64,000 bases of DNA from Galaxea fascicularis (Eukaryota; Cnidaria; Anthozoa; Scleractinia; Euphylliidae): NCBI GenBank assembly GCA_948470475.1, contig OX419336.1, positions 27,323,005-27,387,004 of the forward strand. Reading direction: 5' to 3'. Shown one piece after another: positions 55,323-64,000 of this stretch. The notes beneath the pieces were generated by a model that saw only the letters and a list, made by a program, of their open reading frames with translations, ran no database searches and was not told where the DNA came from. How positions within the stretch are numbered: position 1 is the stretch's first letter; every line of letters begins with the position of its first letter. The position numbers were made by a program, and so were the translations under genes.

Positions 55323-56470
55323 TTAGAATGTCCCAGGTTCATATGTAATGCCCTCTTTTTCACGAAGAGCCGCTTCTCTTTGGGTGCAGAGAAGCTGCAA
55401 TCCTTGGCGGTGCTTCTTCTCCTTGGCGGTTGCCTGCTTGTCAGCTTTCTGAAGCCTTGACTTGTCTCTTAGATGAAATGCATTCCCAGTAAATGCACCT
55501 CCAGGAATAGAAGGCCTTTCCATCAACCTTTCTCTGCTCTGTGCCCCTCCATGGAAGTGGCAGACAGCAGACAGAGCAGCACACCGGACAACTTTGACTC
55601 CATGGTGTTTGTGTTTGGGAGACCAAACCCAAACCATTGCATTCATGCTTTTATTTGGGTTCTGGGTTTTTCCTCGGACACATCTTTCTAAAAGTTTGCT
55701 GTCACTTAAAGACACAAATGTGGGTTTTAGAGTCTCCAGGAAGACTTCAGGCAAACAGTCATCTTCTTTGTAGGTGCTGGTTCCTGTTGCCTGGTCCTGT
55801 TGCCATTTGCACCATTATGAATCACCTGGTGGACAGAAGCGGTGTTGTTTTGCATTGTCACTTGATTTTACACAGTGATGAAGAAAAGCAATAAAATTTT
55901 TCTCATGGCATAAACTGCAATATCAACCTCCCTTTCAGAGGGATTTGCCTTGGTCAAGGTGTTTTGCCGGATTGCGAGGCCATAGTACCTTTGAAGCTGC
56001 TGGATTTTTCCTTCTGTAAGCCGGCCACGCTCTCCTGTGGGCTTTCCATCCGCAAGTTTACCCTTAGTGCATGCCTTCCAATTCATTAAATGTTTGCCCA
56101 TCCTTTTCTGCACATGACTTACATAATCCAGTTTAATAACTTTGCAGTCATCATAGGTATGTTGGACAGTGTTAAAGGTCTTACTGTCCCCGTCGCACTC
56201 CATCCATTTGTACCTCACTATCGAGATTAATGGATCTGTTCCAAAGAACAGAAGCTCCTTCTGCTTCAATAGCAGGTGAACTTCCTTCAAAGTTGATGTC
56301 ACAATCCCCAGATGCCACATGCACCCTCCTCCATTCTTCAAATTCTTCAGTATTTTCTTCACGTTGTGAGTTTTTTAAAGTGCACTTATGGCAAGATTTA
56401 GACATCACATGGTAGTCTAAGACTTCTCCTGTGTCAATCGAGATGGCAAAAACAACACCTGTCAGTGAGT
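55323..56470 (-). pseudogene. Mutator-type transposase, N-terminally truncated at a TTAA-element terminus
   Basis: The minus strand enters in mid-domain at SLTGVVFAISIDTGEVLDYH and continues CHKCTLKNSQ, EEWRRVHVASGDCDINFEGS, AIEAEGASVLWNRSI, a frame change, KWMECDGDSKTFNTVQ (catalytic-type DGDS), CKVIKLDYVSHVQKRMGKHL, and RGRLTEGKIQQLQRYYGLAI. After a one-base frameshift near 55904 and a TAA near 55827 come EDDCLPEVFLETLKPTFVSL, LLERCVRGKTQN, PKHKHHGVKVVRC and YEPGTF. From memory this is the cnidarian Mutator-like transposase domain family. Everything upstream of SLTGVV is replaced by the TTAA-element terminus. Confidence 0.8.
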
Positions 56471-56724
56471 TAGAGATTGTAAAAAAAAGATTTGAGTGTT
56501 TGAAAGGCGGTAGAATGATTTGTTTTTGCACGCTACACTCTCAAACCCATGCAATAATTTAGAGGTTCAAATAACGATTTTAACGAATTTGCGTTATTTG
56601 CATTTTTCTTTTAAACTAAAGGATATTTCACCGAAAAAACTATACAGTGATTTAAAATATGAAAGAAATCGAATTTTCCACCCTTGCCGTGATATGGTTG
56701 ATTTTTACTGAAAGGCGCTCTTAA
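56470..56724 (-). mobile_element. Solitary terminus of the TTAA element family
   Basis: About 250 bases match 3701-3970 (and the complement of 7570-7838) closely, including ggcaagggtggaaaattc and accgaaaaaactatacagtg. The outer end GAGCGCCTTT... is followed by TTAA at 56721-56724, as in the complete element. It lacks a gatttta..tata segment present in the others. The inner edge (56470) adjoins the transposase reading frame directly. Confidence 0.85.
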
Positions 56725-57375
56725 ATCCATAACCTTGCCCCTTTAATAAGCTTACTGTAAAGTACAGAAAATGAAATCTTCAAAACTCACAATATCTCGC
56801 AGGAAGTTCCTCAGATACATTCTGTCTTCCATGCTTAGTTCTTCCAGCTCGTATTTGATAACTTCTTGCTCAAACAGAAGCAATGTTGATCCCTTTATAT
56901 TTTTTGCTGTTTGCAGAATAGAAATGGCATGAAATATTAGGAACTGCTTATGGTGAACAGCGACCAAGACTGACACTGACTGCAATATTCAGTGCATTAA
57001 AACAGAATCAGAAAACTAGGACTGATAATCCTTACCTTCTAAGGCTCTTGTAAGGCTGTTCAGTAATCCTACCTCCTCAAGTTTCAAAGCCAAAGCCTCT
57101 GCTGAAAGATGTACAACATCTTCCCTCTTCGAACCTGTCATGTTTGCACTTTCGACGAGCTGGTGGCATCACATTCTATGAAAGTGAGGCCATAAATTTC
57201 AGCGCACTTTTACAAGCGATGCTATTGGCTCTTGATTGCAGTACAATATGACAGGACCCTGGAAATGACGTTGATTTTTTAATGGCATATCAACATGCAC
57301 TGGAGCTGTGTTTTTACGTTCTGCGTTTTAAGTGCGGCATCGCTTCGAATACTCATGTCACACTATAATCAAGTT
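56725..57375. other. Minus-strand exon-like sequence, unrecognised
   Basis: Frames at 56752-56985 and about 57030-57140 (minus; SAEALALKLEEVGLLNSL-like reading, preceded by MTGSKREDVV near 57140) could be two short exons of a small gene. An ATG near 57141, a GTAAGG donor near 57034 and the next frame's LYE-rich helix are suggestive only. No family recognised. Confidence 0.3.
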
Positions 57376-57379
57376 CATT

Positions 57380-57657
57380 CTGATGATAACTTTAAAATTA
57401 TTTGTGGTCTTAGTGATGCACCAGAATGCGACAAAGTTTTAACGAAGTACAACAGCTTCTACAGTGCTGTATAAACACATCCAAAGAAAACATGACGATT
57501 GCTACAGAGGACGTACCAGGCCACCACAACATTTTAACTACTTTATTGTGCCAAATGAAGAAGTAGATGGCAAGCCTCAAAATGTACCAATTATACATGC
57601 AGACGACAAAGATCAAGTCATGGAGGATCTACCTGCAACTGATGCTGTAAAAGATTA
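57380..57657 (+). pseudogene. Zinc-finger exon, probably the start of an EnSpm gene
   Basis: The frame reads FKIICGLSDAPECDKVLTKY, then FYSAVYKHIQRKHDDCY, a C...C...H...H zinc finger, then an acidic tail ending VKD and a stop. From memory, single C2H2 fingers with Y..H.Q.KH open cnidarian and fish EnSpm/CACTA proteins. A LINE starts immediately after it on the other strand. The EnSpm catalytic part resumes at 59.2 kb, so the finger and the transposase may be one gene split by the LINE. Confidence 0.5.
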
Positions 57658-57659
57658 AG

Positions 57660-58940
57660 AGAGTGAAGCACAAGAGCACACCATTTTATTCTTGGAAAGG
57701 TATACCTGAAAATTATACTTGAGTGAGTGCTTTTCTGTGTGTACAGTACGGGAGGTGAAACGCAGTATATCAGTTTTACCAAGATTGCTCTTCAACATGT
57801 TCTGAGTGTTCCATGCAAAGACATAATTTACGCATGCTTGAGGAATTTCGACATAATCAACAGAATGATCAGGATCTTTAATAGCGATGTAGATTTGGGT
57901 ATCATCAGCATAGAACATACAGTTTAAATCATGAGTAAGTATAACATCTTGAAGAGGTGCCAGGTAGAGAGTAAAGAGTAATGGGCCAAGTATCGAGCCC
58001 TGAGGCACTCCATATTCTAAGCATCACGGTGAGGATGTAGAATCACTGATAGTTACTTGCTGGAAACGATCAAGTAGGCAGGAGGAAAACCATTGAAAAA
58101 CAGTTTCAGTGAGGTTAAAGTATGTGCAAAGTCATGTGAGCAGAAGATGGTGGTCTATGGTATCAAACGCTGCTGATAGATCTAGCAGAACCAGAATTAC
58201 TTTGCCTTGGGAGTCAAGTATCCTAAAAATATCATTACTAACTCTGAGTAGGGCAGACTCTGTTGAGTGATGTTTGCTATATGCAGATTGGAAGGTAGGA
58301 AATAGTCCATGGCAGTTCAGGTAATTGTGAACTTGAATGGCGACTAACTTTTCAATTACCTTAGAGAGAAATGGAATATTGGCTATAGGTCTATAGTTAA
58401 CAAACAGATCGGGCTCAAGATCAGGTTTCTTTAGTTTCGGACGAACCTGTGAGGTTTTCAAAGAAGTTGGGAAGACTCCAGTTGCAATTGATTGTCTAAC
58501 AATTCTCCTGATAAAAGGTAATAATAAATTTATGTTGCCTTTAATGATATGTGTTGGAATTGGGTCAAGAGCACAGGTCTTGTTCGAGAATGATGTTATA
58601 ACGTCTTTAATATTCTTGTTTGATGGTGGAATAAATTCAGAGAGCTTACAGTGAATATTTCTTTTTTCCATGTTATGAAGTTACTTGGTGTCATCAGAAG
58701 AATCAGATAGTTCCTTACGTATGTCTGTTATCTTGTTTATAAAAAGTTGTTAAAATCTTCAGTAAGCTGTTCAAGAGAGTCATAAGTAGGCAACACAGTG
58801 TTGTATGTAAGTAATGTCAAAATCAGACTTATTCTTTTTATATGATTTGTATTTCCTTTAGGAGCCTGTTCAAAAAACATTCGGCACAACACTTTCATCA
58901 CAAGGTCGAAGGAGAAAACGCCAGCAGTTGTTCCAAACAC
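57660..58940 (-). mobile_element. CR1-like LINE, reverse transcriptase part, both ends missing
   Basis: The minus-strand frame reads TYDSLEQLTEDFNNFL, CALDPIPTHIIKG, VRPKLKKPDLEPD, NYRPIANIPFLSKVIEKLV, HHSTESALLRVSNDI, VLLDLSAAFDTIDH (first catalytic aspartate), then across two TGA stops [17 protein letters not shown] and [10 protein letters not shown] (YADD). Both stops (58132-58134 and about 58020) are in frame, and Arg is expected at each. Unlike the other LINEs here, the 3' third (thumb and tail) is missing, so it was cut after insertion or arrived as part of a larger rearrangement. Confidence 0.85.
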
Positions 58941-59025
58941 ACTGCTTTTGTTTTATTCCTCTCGTCCAAAATCTAGTGGCTATGTTGTCAAATGATCTAT
59001 TGAGAAAGACATTGCAAGTGAAGAG

Positions 59026-59057
<32 letters not shown>

Positions 59058-59085
59058 CTGGAAAGAAGAAGCCTGAAAAAATCAG

Positions 59086-59157
59086 GGCTTCAACGGGATT
59101 CGAACCTGTGACCTCCGCGATACCGGTGTGATGCTCTACCAACTGAGCTATGAAGCC
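59086..59157 (-). tRNA. tRNA-Thr(GGT)-like gene or tRNA-derived copy
   Basis: A 72-base cloverleaf on the minus strand. The acceptor stem GGCTTCA/TGAAGCC pairs fully. D arm TAGCTCAGTTGGTAGAGC is canonical (A box), T arm GGTTCGAATCC is canonical (B box), and the anticodon loop CCGGTAT gives GGT. The anticodon stem (TCACA/CGCGG) has two mismatches, and no CCA is encoded. From memory the same sequence type is very abundant in cnidarians, so a pseudo-tRNA or SINE head is as likely as a working gene. Confidence 0.6.
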
Positions 59158-59199
59158 ACACATTGGGAGCGAGGTCAATTATTGAGTTCATATTTTCCC

Positions 59200-60690
59200 G
59201 CACAGTGAAGTGATGTGAAGTATCTAGTATGTTGGAAGCAAAGTGCCAGCGTAGTTATGGCAATTTTGAATTCATCTGGGATGGTGCAGTCCTGTCAAAC
59301 CATCCTTTGTTTTCAAGCAATCGCACTGATATGCTTGAAATCATCCTTTATAGTGATGATATTGAACTTTGCAATGCTGTTGGTACAAGGGTGAAAAAAT
59401 TCATGCTACTTATGTTTTATTACGTAATAAGTAACCTTCCAAAAATGTATTGGAGTGTTTTAAAATCAATCAATTTGTATGCAGTGGTGAGAAGTGAAGA
59501 TGTGGCAACATATGGATTTGATACTATTCCTTAACCTTTACTGGAGGATATGTGTAAGCTCAGTACAGCAGGAGGATATCCAATTCATTTGAAGAGTGGG
59601 GATGTGATTTACCTTAATGCTGCTTTGGTTGCTTATGTAGCAGATAATCGTGCAGCACACCAAGCCATTGGGCTTAAAGGAATCGGTAGGGGGTGTATTC
59701 GAAAGTGCAGGTTCTGCCATGCAATATGGATTCTGTGAGGAGGACTTTAATCCACGGAACCTAGAGCAGCATCGTCAACAATGTAATGTAATCAATAATG
59801 TACCTCAGGCCTTAAAAGATCATTACATGACTGCCTATGGCATAAATCGCAAAGGCATCCTGTGTGAATTTCCTCATTTTGATATATTTAAGCAAACTCC
59901 ACCTGATGTGATGCATGTTTTGTTAGAGGGAGTCATTCCTCTTACTTTGCAGGCTTTGAGGAAACACTTTATAACAGCTAAACAGACTACTCTTGTAGAA
60001 ATCAACAATGGAATTAAGAATTTTTTATAGGGCTATATGGACGAGAAAAACAAACCTAACTTTATACAGCAACAAGATTTACAAAGTTCTTCAACCTGCC
60101 TTAACCAAGATGCAGCCAAATCACATTTACTCTTCCAAATTGGGAAAAATGTTGACCTTAATGATGACCACTGGGAGCTCTACACTTTACTGGCTGAAAT
60201 AACTGACATTTCATTTGCTTCAGTCATCAGCCTAGAAACCACTGCAAGACTGAAAGAAGCAGTTCGAGGCTACTTAACACTTTTTACAGAGCTATTTCCA
60301 GACCAACCGTTCACCCCAAAACAACACTACTTAGTCCATTTCCCCAAAGTTATCCTCCTTTTCGGTCCTCTAATTAATTTATGGGCAATGCGGTTTGAGG
60401 CCAAACACCAGTATTTCAAACAACTTAAGAAAATAATGAATTTTAAGAATTTGTGTCTTTCATTATGCCGCCATCACAAAAAGCTAGCTGCCATCAGTCG
60501 TAATTCAGTCTTTAACGAAAATGTGTATGGACCTGTGTGTCATCTTAAAGGAGACGATCTGTCCAGAACCAAGCAAAGGATTTCCTCAACCCTCTCAATT
60601 GAAAGAAACAGTATAAACACTGTTGAATCTTTCAAGCGGATTATTATTCATGGCACTAAGTATCTTATTGGTGAATGTAAAGTTTGGTGA
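59200..60690 (+). pseudogene. EnSpm/CACTA-type transposase, catalytic and C-terminal part
   Basis: Plus-strand blocks: MLEIILYSDDIELCNAVGTR, KFMLLMFYYVISNLPKMYWS, a TAA at 59532-59534, SGDVIYLNAALVAYVADNRA, a frameshift near 59715, KCRFC, FCEEDFNPRNLEQH, FPHFDIFKQTPPDVMHVLLE, a TAG at 60028-60030, then PFTPKQHYLVHFPKVILLFG, PLINLWAMRFEAKHQYFKQL and VESFKRIIIHGTKYLIGE. From memory this is the animal EnSpm/CACTA family (YSDDVE, PPDVMHDLLEG, MRFE.KH). Three breaks in 1.45 kb make it dead. Its zinc-finger exon is probably at 57.4 kb. Confidence 0.75.
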
Positions 60691-60844
60691 TGAAGAAAAC
60701 CCACTTAATCTTTCTCTTGTTGTGTTTGATGTAATATTTTGAGATGGTTTTGTTTCACGACTTGCTAAGGGCATATGAAGTACGGCATCAAGTGTCTGTG
60801 ATTGTTTCAGTGACATGAGACATGCTGCTTACACACACCCCATT

Positions 60845-61200
60845 GCCTGTTTATTTATTTATTTATTTAACTTTGCCAAGCTGGCAGGGACACTGCAACA
60901 GCAAAGGCCAATTACTGTGGGCCTGAGACACAGGTCAGCACCAGGGGTGGTCACAGCCAGGGTTCGTTATGAACGTAGTGGTTCTTTATGTACCACAGAA
61001 TTAATTGTGGAGAGTTGTGAGACGGGAGCTCCGGATTATCCTCCTTATCCGAGAAGACTAGAAAGTCTAACCATTTGCGGATGTCATTGCAAAGGAAGCA
61101 CTTTCTCCTCAGTTATTTAAATGCCTTGAGTGTTGGTCCAGCTGGGGTTTGAACCCACGACCTCCCACACGTTAGTCCGGAACTCTCGGTCTTTTAATGG
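60845..61200 (-). mobile_element. tRNA-derived SINE
   Basis: On the minus strand a head with a Pol III B box (gtgggttcaaaccccagctg) is followed by gaccaacactcaagg, an actgaggagaaagtgcttcc segment and a gactttctagtcttctcgga segment, ending in (aaat)n-like sequence at 60850-60868. From memory this body is a high-copy anthozoan repeat. The A box is not recognisable, so the head is truncated or mutated. Confidence 0.65.
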
Positions 61201-61800
61201 CCATAGTTACATCAAGTTAAAATGTTACACCTCAAGGGCTAGTAAGCTGTTACATTACCAGGTCATATTCTGTTGTGATATTTAATATTATTGTTGTTGT
61301 TACCGGTAGTTCTTCAAAAGTAATACACTTTCTATGAATATTTAACCAATTAAAGTTTTGTTCTGTTCAGGAAACAAAATTTTTTGTAAGGAAACATATT
61401 CTTATGAAGTATAAGGAAACCTTATTGTCTTGTTAAAAAGGATGCTTGAAAAGTATCCTTGACAATAAAGGTATTAGGGTTTCAAAGCATTCAGAAAATG
61501 AGAACCTTATTTTAGAGGGAAGCAACTTATTTTTGTAAACAATAACTGCAATAATATTTTAACACTAAAAATAGTGTAAGATCATTTTGGTTGACACTTA
61601 AATTAGTCCCTGTTATTCTAAAAAGAGTGCTCAGCCCTTTCTTCAGGGTATTTTGTTTAGGGAGGAATTTTTAAGGGGATTGGAACTAAATGCAGTATAT
61701 ATGCACTAACAAGAATGATGAGACACTTAATATAAGTGCAAACACATTTTTATTAGTGTTAACTTCTTACGTTTAGAGTTTTCCACTTTATTAAGCAACT
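61201..61800. other. No gene seen
   Basis: The cluster agg(g/a)aaac, aaaaaggatgc and aaggaaacc words at 61370-61460 may be a diverged short repeat. No coding supported. Confidence 0.35.
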
Positions 61801-61805
61801 ACTTT

Positions 61806-62661
61806 TTGCAGTGTACTGTTGGAAATACTCCACACAGTGGAAGAGATATTAATGCATTTCTTCATTTAAACAATATGCAGCGAATTATCATTCCTGGTGA
61901 TGGAAACTGTTTTTTTTTTTTTTGTCATTGGCAAATATGGTACAGCAGCAGTTTTAAAAAGGCTCTTTCAATGCAGAGACAAAGGCACACCTGCAAAATA
62001 TAGGGGTAATCAAAAGTGCCAACACAGATATTAAACAATGTCAAACTGTTGTAAATGAGTGGCTGGCAAATTCTTCTTCCTATGAGCCTTTTCTCACCTC
62101 AGGACAGGATTACATCTCAGAAGCAAAAGCATTCTTAAGAGATGGCTATTTTACATCTGAACTTGGAAATTCCATGCCTCTGGCCTCCTCCAATGCATTG
62201 TGCATCCCAATTGTAGTCTTTACGGAGATGTTAAACTTTTCAGTTTTGCCAGTTTGTCCCAGAGAGAGAACTCTTAAGTGACAACCCCATATATCTTGTC
62301 TATGGTATGGACTTTGCTGGTCATTATGACATCCATCAGAAATGTGCTGCACAGCAAGCAGAGCAGATGCAGAAAAGTTGGCCAACTCAGCTTGACACCA
62401 AGCAACAAGTGACATGCAGGTGTGGACAGGGTGCAAAGAAAAAGAAAGTGTGAAGTATTTCTTGTAATGAATATAAGAGTGGCTGCAAGTGCTTTCAAAA
62501 TGTAATGGGGTTTAATATTTATTGTCAGAGTATTAACTGCAACAATCCCAGAGGAAAGAGAGCCATTTCTGCCTCTGCCCCAACCACATGTGCATCTCGA
62601 AAGCGATGGCATCATGACCATTCCACTGAATGGCTGAGTGGAAAGTCTTTTACTGAATTTT
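61806..62661 (+). pseudogene. OTU-type cysteine protease with C-terminal CXC (MSL2-like) domain, broken
   Basis: The frame reads RIIIPGDGNCFF, the D-G-N-C catalytic box of OTU proteases. A 14-base T run at 61909-61922 replaces the usual residues after it and breaks the frame. A second frame gives LRDGYFTSELGNSMPLASSN, CIPIVVFTEM, and a third YGMDFAGHYD, containing the catalytic histidine. It then runs into a cysteine-rich end CRCGQG...SCNEYKSGCKCFQNV...CNNPRG, resembling MSL2-type CXC DNA-binding domains. From memory OTU plus CXC proteins are carried by cnidarian transposons. It lies 1.1 kb downstream of the EnSpm transposase on the same strand. Confidence 0.6.
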
Positions 62662-62705
62662 AAATGGGTGGAACAACAACAGTACACTGTGTAGGCGACG
62701 GGTAG

Positions 62706-63280
62706 TACAGTAAACACCCGTGTATAAGAATCTAGAATGTTTGGGTTCAGGCTGAATGGGTTCTTATATTTTGGGGTAGGTTTTCTGAACTCAGACTGAT
62801 TAGGTTCTTAGTAGGTTCTTATTTGTAGGAGTTGTCATAGTGATACCATTCAGAGAACTACTGTAGTACTAGTATGTCATAATGGTTGAACATTTGTATT
62901 TTAAACAGCAAAATTGGGTATCACTGTTCCAGTTGGACTGAAAAAGACAAGCAATAATGTGTATTTCACAGGAGCAAAAGTCAGGGCACTCTACAGATTC
63001 AAGTCCCAAGGCTACACCAGTATAATTTTATGCAGTATTCTATACTCTGTATTTATAAGACTTTCAATTAAACAAATAATTTTCATGGTGTTTCTCAGAA
63101 ATTTCACAATTTCTATCAATTAAAATCCAGTATTTTGGCTACAAAATAAGAGTGTTTTTTGTATAAGAACCTAGACTTTGCCAGCCTAAATAGGGTCTTA
63201 TATATTTGGGTACTAAAATGCCCAATTTCAGCCTGTAGGTTCTTAAATCTCTAGGTTCTTATATGCGGGTGTTTACTGTA
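62706..63280. mobile_element. 571-bp pogo/mariner-type MITE with TA duplication
   Basis: The element 62708-63278 starts CAGTAAACACCCGTGTATAA and ends with the inverted counterpart, which pairs over about 28 bases with three mismatches. TA flanks both ends. The subterminal word ggttcttata is repeated several times in both orientations. A TA target and CAGT start are typical of pogo/Tigger elements. No transposase inside. Confidence 0.85.
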
Positions 63281-64000
63281 CAATAACTTCTTGAGCCCAA
63301 TCAACCCACAGAGTCACGTGTAGGAGACGAATTGAACACACACAAATTCTTTATTCTGTGACTTGCTGCGGGGCTAATGTCTTCGTAACAGCAAACTCAG
63401 TTGAAATGTCAATAGATTAGATGATCAAAATTAACGAAGTAGAAGTTGCTATGTGGTAGTGGTTGAGGGTGTGATTCAGAATATGGTTCGAACTAGGACA
63501 CAAGAAAGACATAAAACTACATGTACTTAACAATTTATACTCTAAGATCTAAGACTAAATCACGCAATAGACAAAATGAAAAATAGAACAAAACTCAACC
63601 GTGAAAAGAAAACTACGAGGATGTAAACAAAATAAAAGAGACTTACTCTAGTCTCTGGGATGCAAAGGGTTCCTACTTACAGCTGTAAGCTGTGGTAATA
63701 GCGAAGTTACTGGAGTGATCTCTATAGCATGTCAATAGTACTGGATACTCTTTCGTGATAGTTGAACAGAAAAATCTAAAAGGCACGTGGCTTGATACAA
63801 TTGAGTTATTCATAAGTGAGAAAGAACAAGTGATTTGTGTACATAAGACATGTGGAAACTTCAAACCAAAAAATATAAATGAAGAAATTAGTGAAACGAA
63901 GGCTAACGATTATTGGCGTGCAAAACTAACACTGGACCCTCTTTGAGGAAATTGTTTTGATGCAGCTTGTACTTGCTTTTTTAGCAAGTGACAAACTTGA
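63281..64000. other. Right edge: possible solo-LTR-like sequence, no gene
   Basis: On the minus strand gaataaagaatttgtgtgtg followed by ttcaattcgtctcctacacg (63310-63362) has a polyadenylation signal and looks like the end of an LTR, but no second LTR or primer-binding site is seen. A 63-codon frame at 63755-63946 has no motif. Confidence 0.3.

Overview
This is a eukaryotic, AT-rich, intron-containing window that is almost entirely a graveyard of transposable elements. Nothing resembles bacterial operons, ribosome binding sites or an intact housekeeping gene. The element mix fits a cnidarian, most likely an anthozoan such as a stony coral: DIRS and Penelope retroelements, CR1/L2-like and L1/Tx1-like LINEs, Kolobok-like THAP transposases, EnSpm/CACTA, Harbinger, Mutator-type transposase, a tRNA-derived SINE, and decayed members of expanded alpha-kinase and integrase families. 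The species assignment is inference. All family calls rest on motif recognition by eye, with no database search.

Region by region. 1-10.1 kb: a multi-exon THAP-domain transposase gene on the minus strand (9269 down past the left edge). A 5'-truncated LINE sits in one intron. A 4.1 kb element with about 1 kb terminal inverted repeats and a TTAA target duplication sits in another part of the gene, and an L1/Tx1-like LINE lies just upstream of its start. 10.1-20.4 kb: LINE fragments, a 132-bp minisatellite, unrecognised minus-strand coding remnants, a Penelope-like terminus with a long hairpin, and a SANT/Myb-like relic. 20.4-24.5 kb: a nearly intact OB-fold (RPA-like) gene. 24.5-30.1 kb: a Penelope fragment abutting a large inverted repeat (arms about 1.65 kb, spacer 1.95 kb) whose noticed differences are CpG-type transitions. 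30.5-35.7 kb: an almost complete but broken DIRS retrotransposon with inverted termini.

35.9-46 kb: a palindromic MITE, a Harbinger transposase pseudogene, an integrase-family gene that has lost its core and holds a LINE, an intronless alpha-kinase pseudogene, and a hAT-like MITE with an 8-bp target duplication. 46-57 kb: mostly featureless sequence, one EnSpm N-terminal relic, a tyrosine-recombinase-like/Myb fusion relic, and a Mutator-type transposase relic. That relic is joined directly to one terminus of the same TTAA element family seen at 3.7-7.8 kb. 57-64 kb: an EnSpm gene split by a CR1-like LINE, a tRNA-Thr-like sequence, a SINE, an OTU-protease/CXC relic and a pogo-like MITE.

The genes do not form one pathway. 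They record successive insertions, and most breaks are in-frame stops (often TGA where CGA is expected), frameshifts at homopolymers, and truncations. The most useful leads are the TTAA long-TIR element and its junction with the Mutator-type transposase, the young 5.2 kb palindrome, and the recombinase/Myb fusion.
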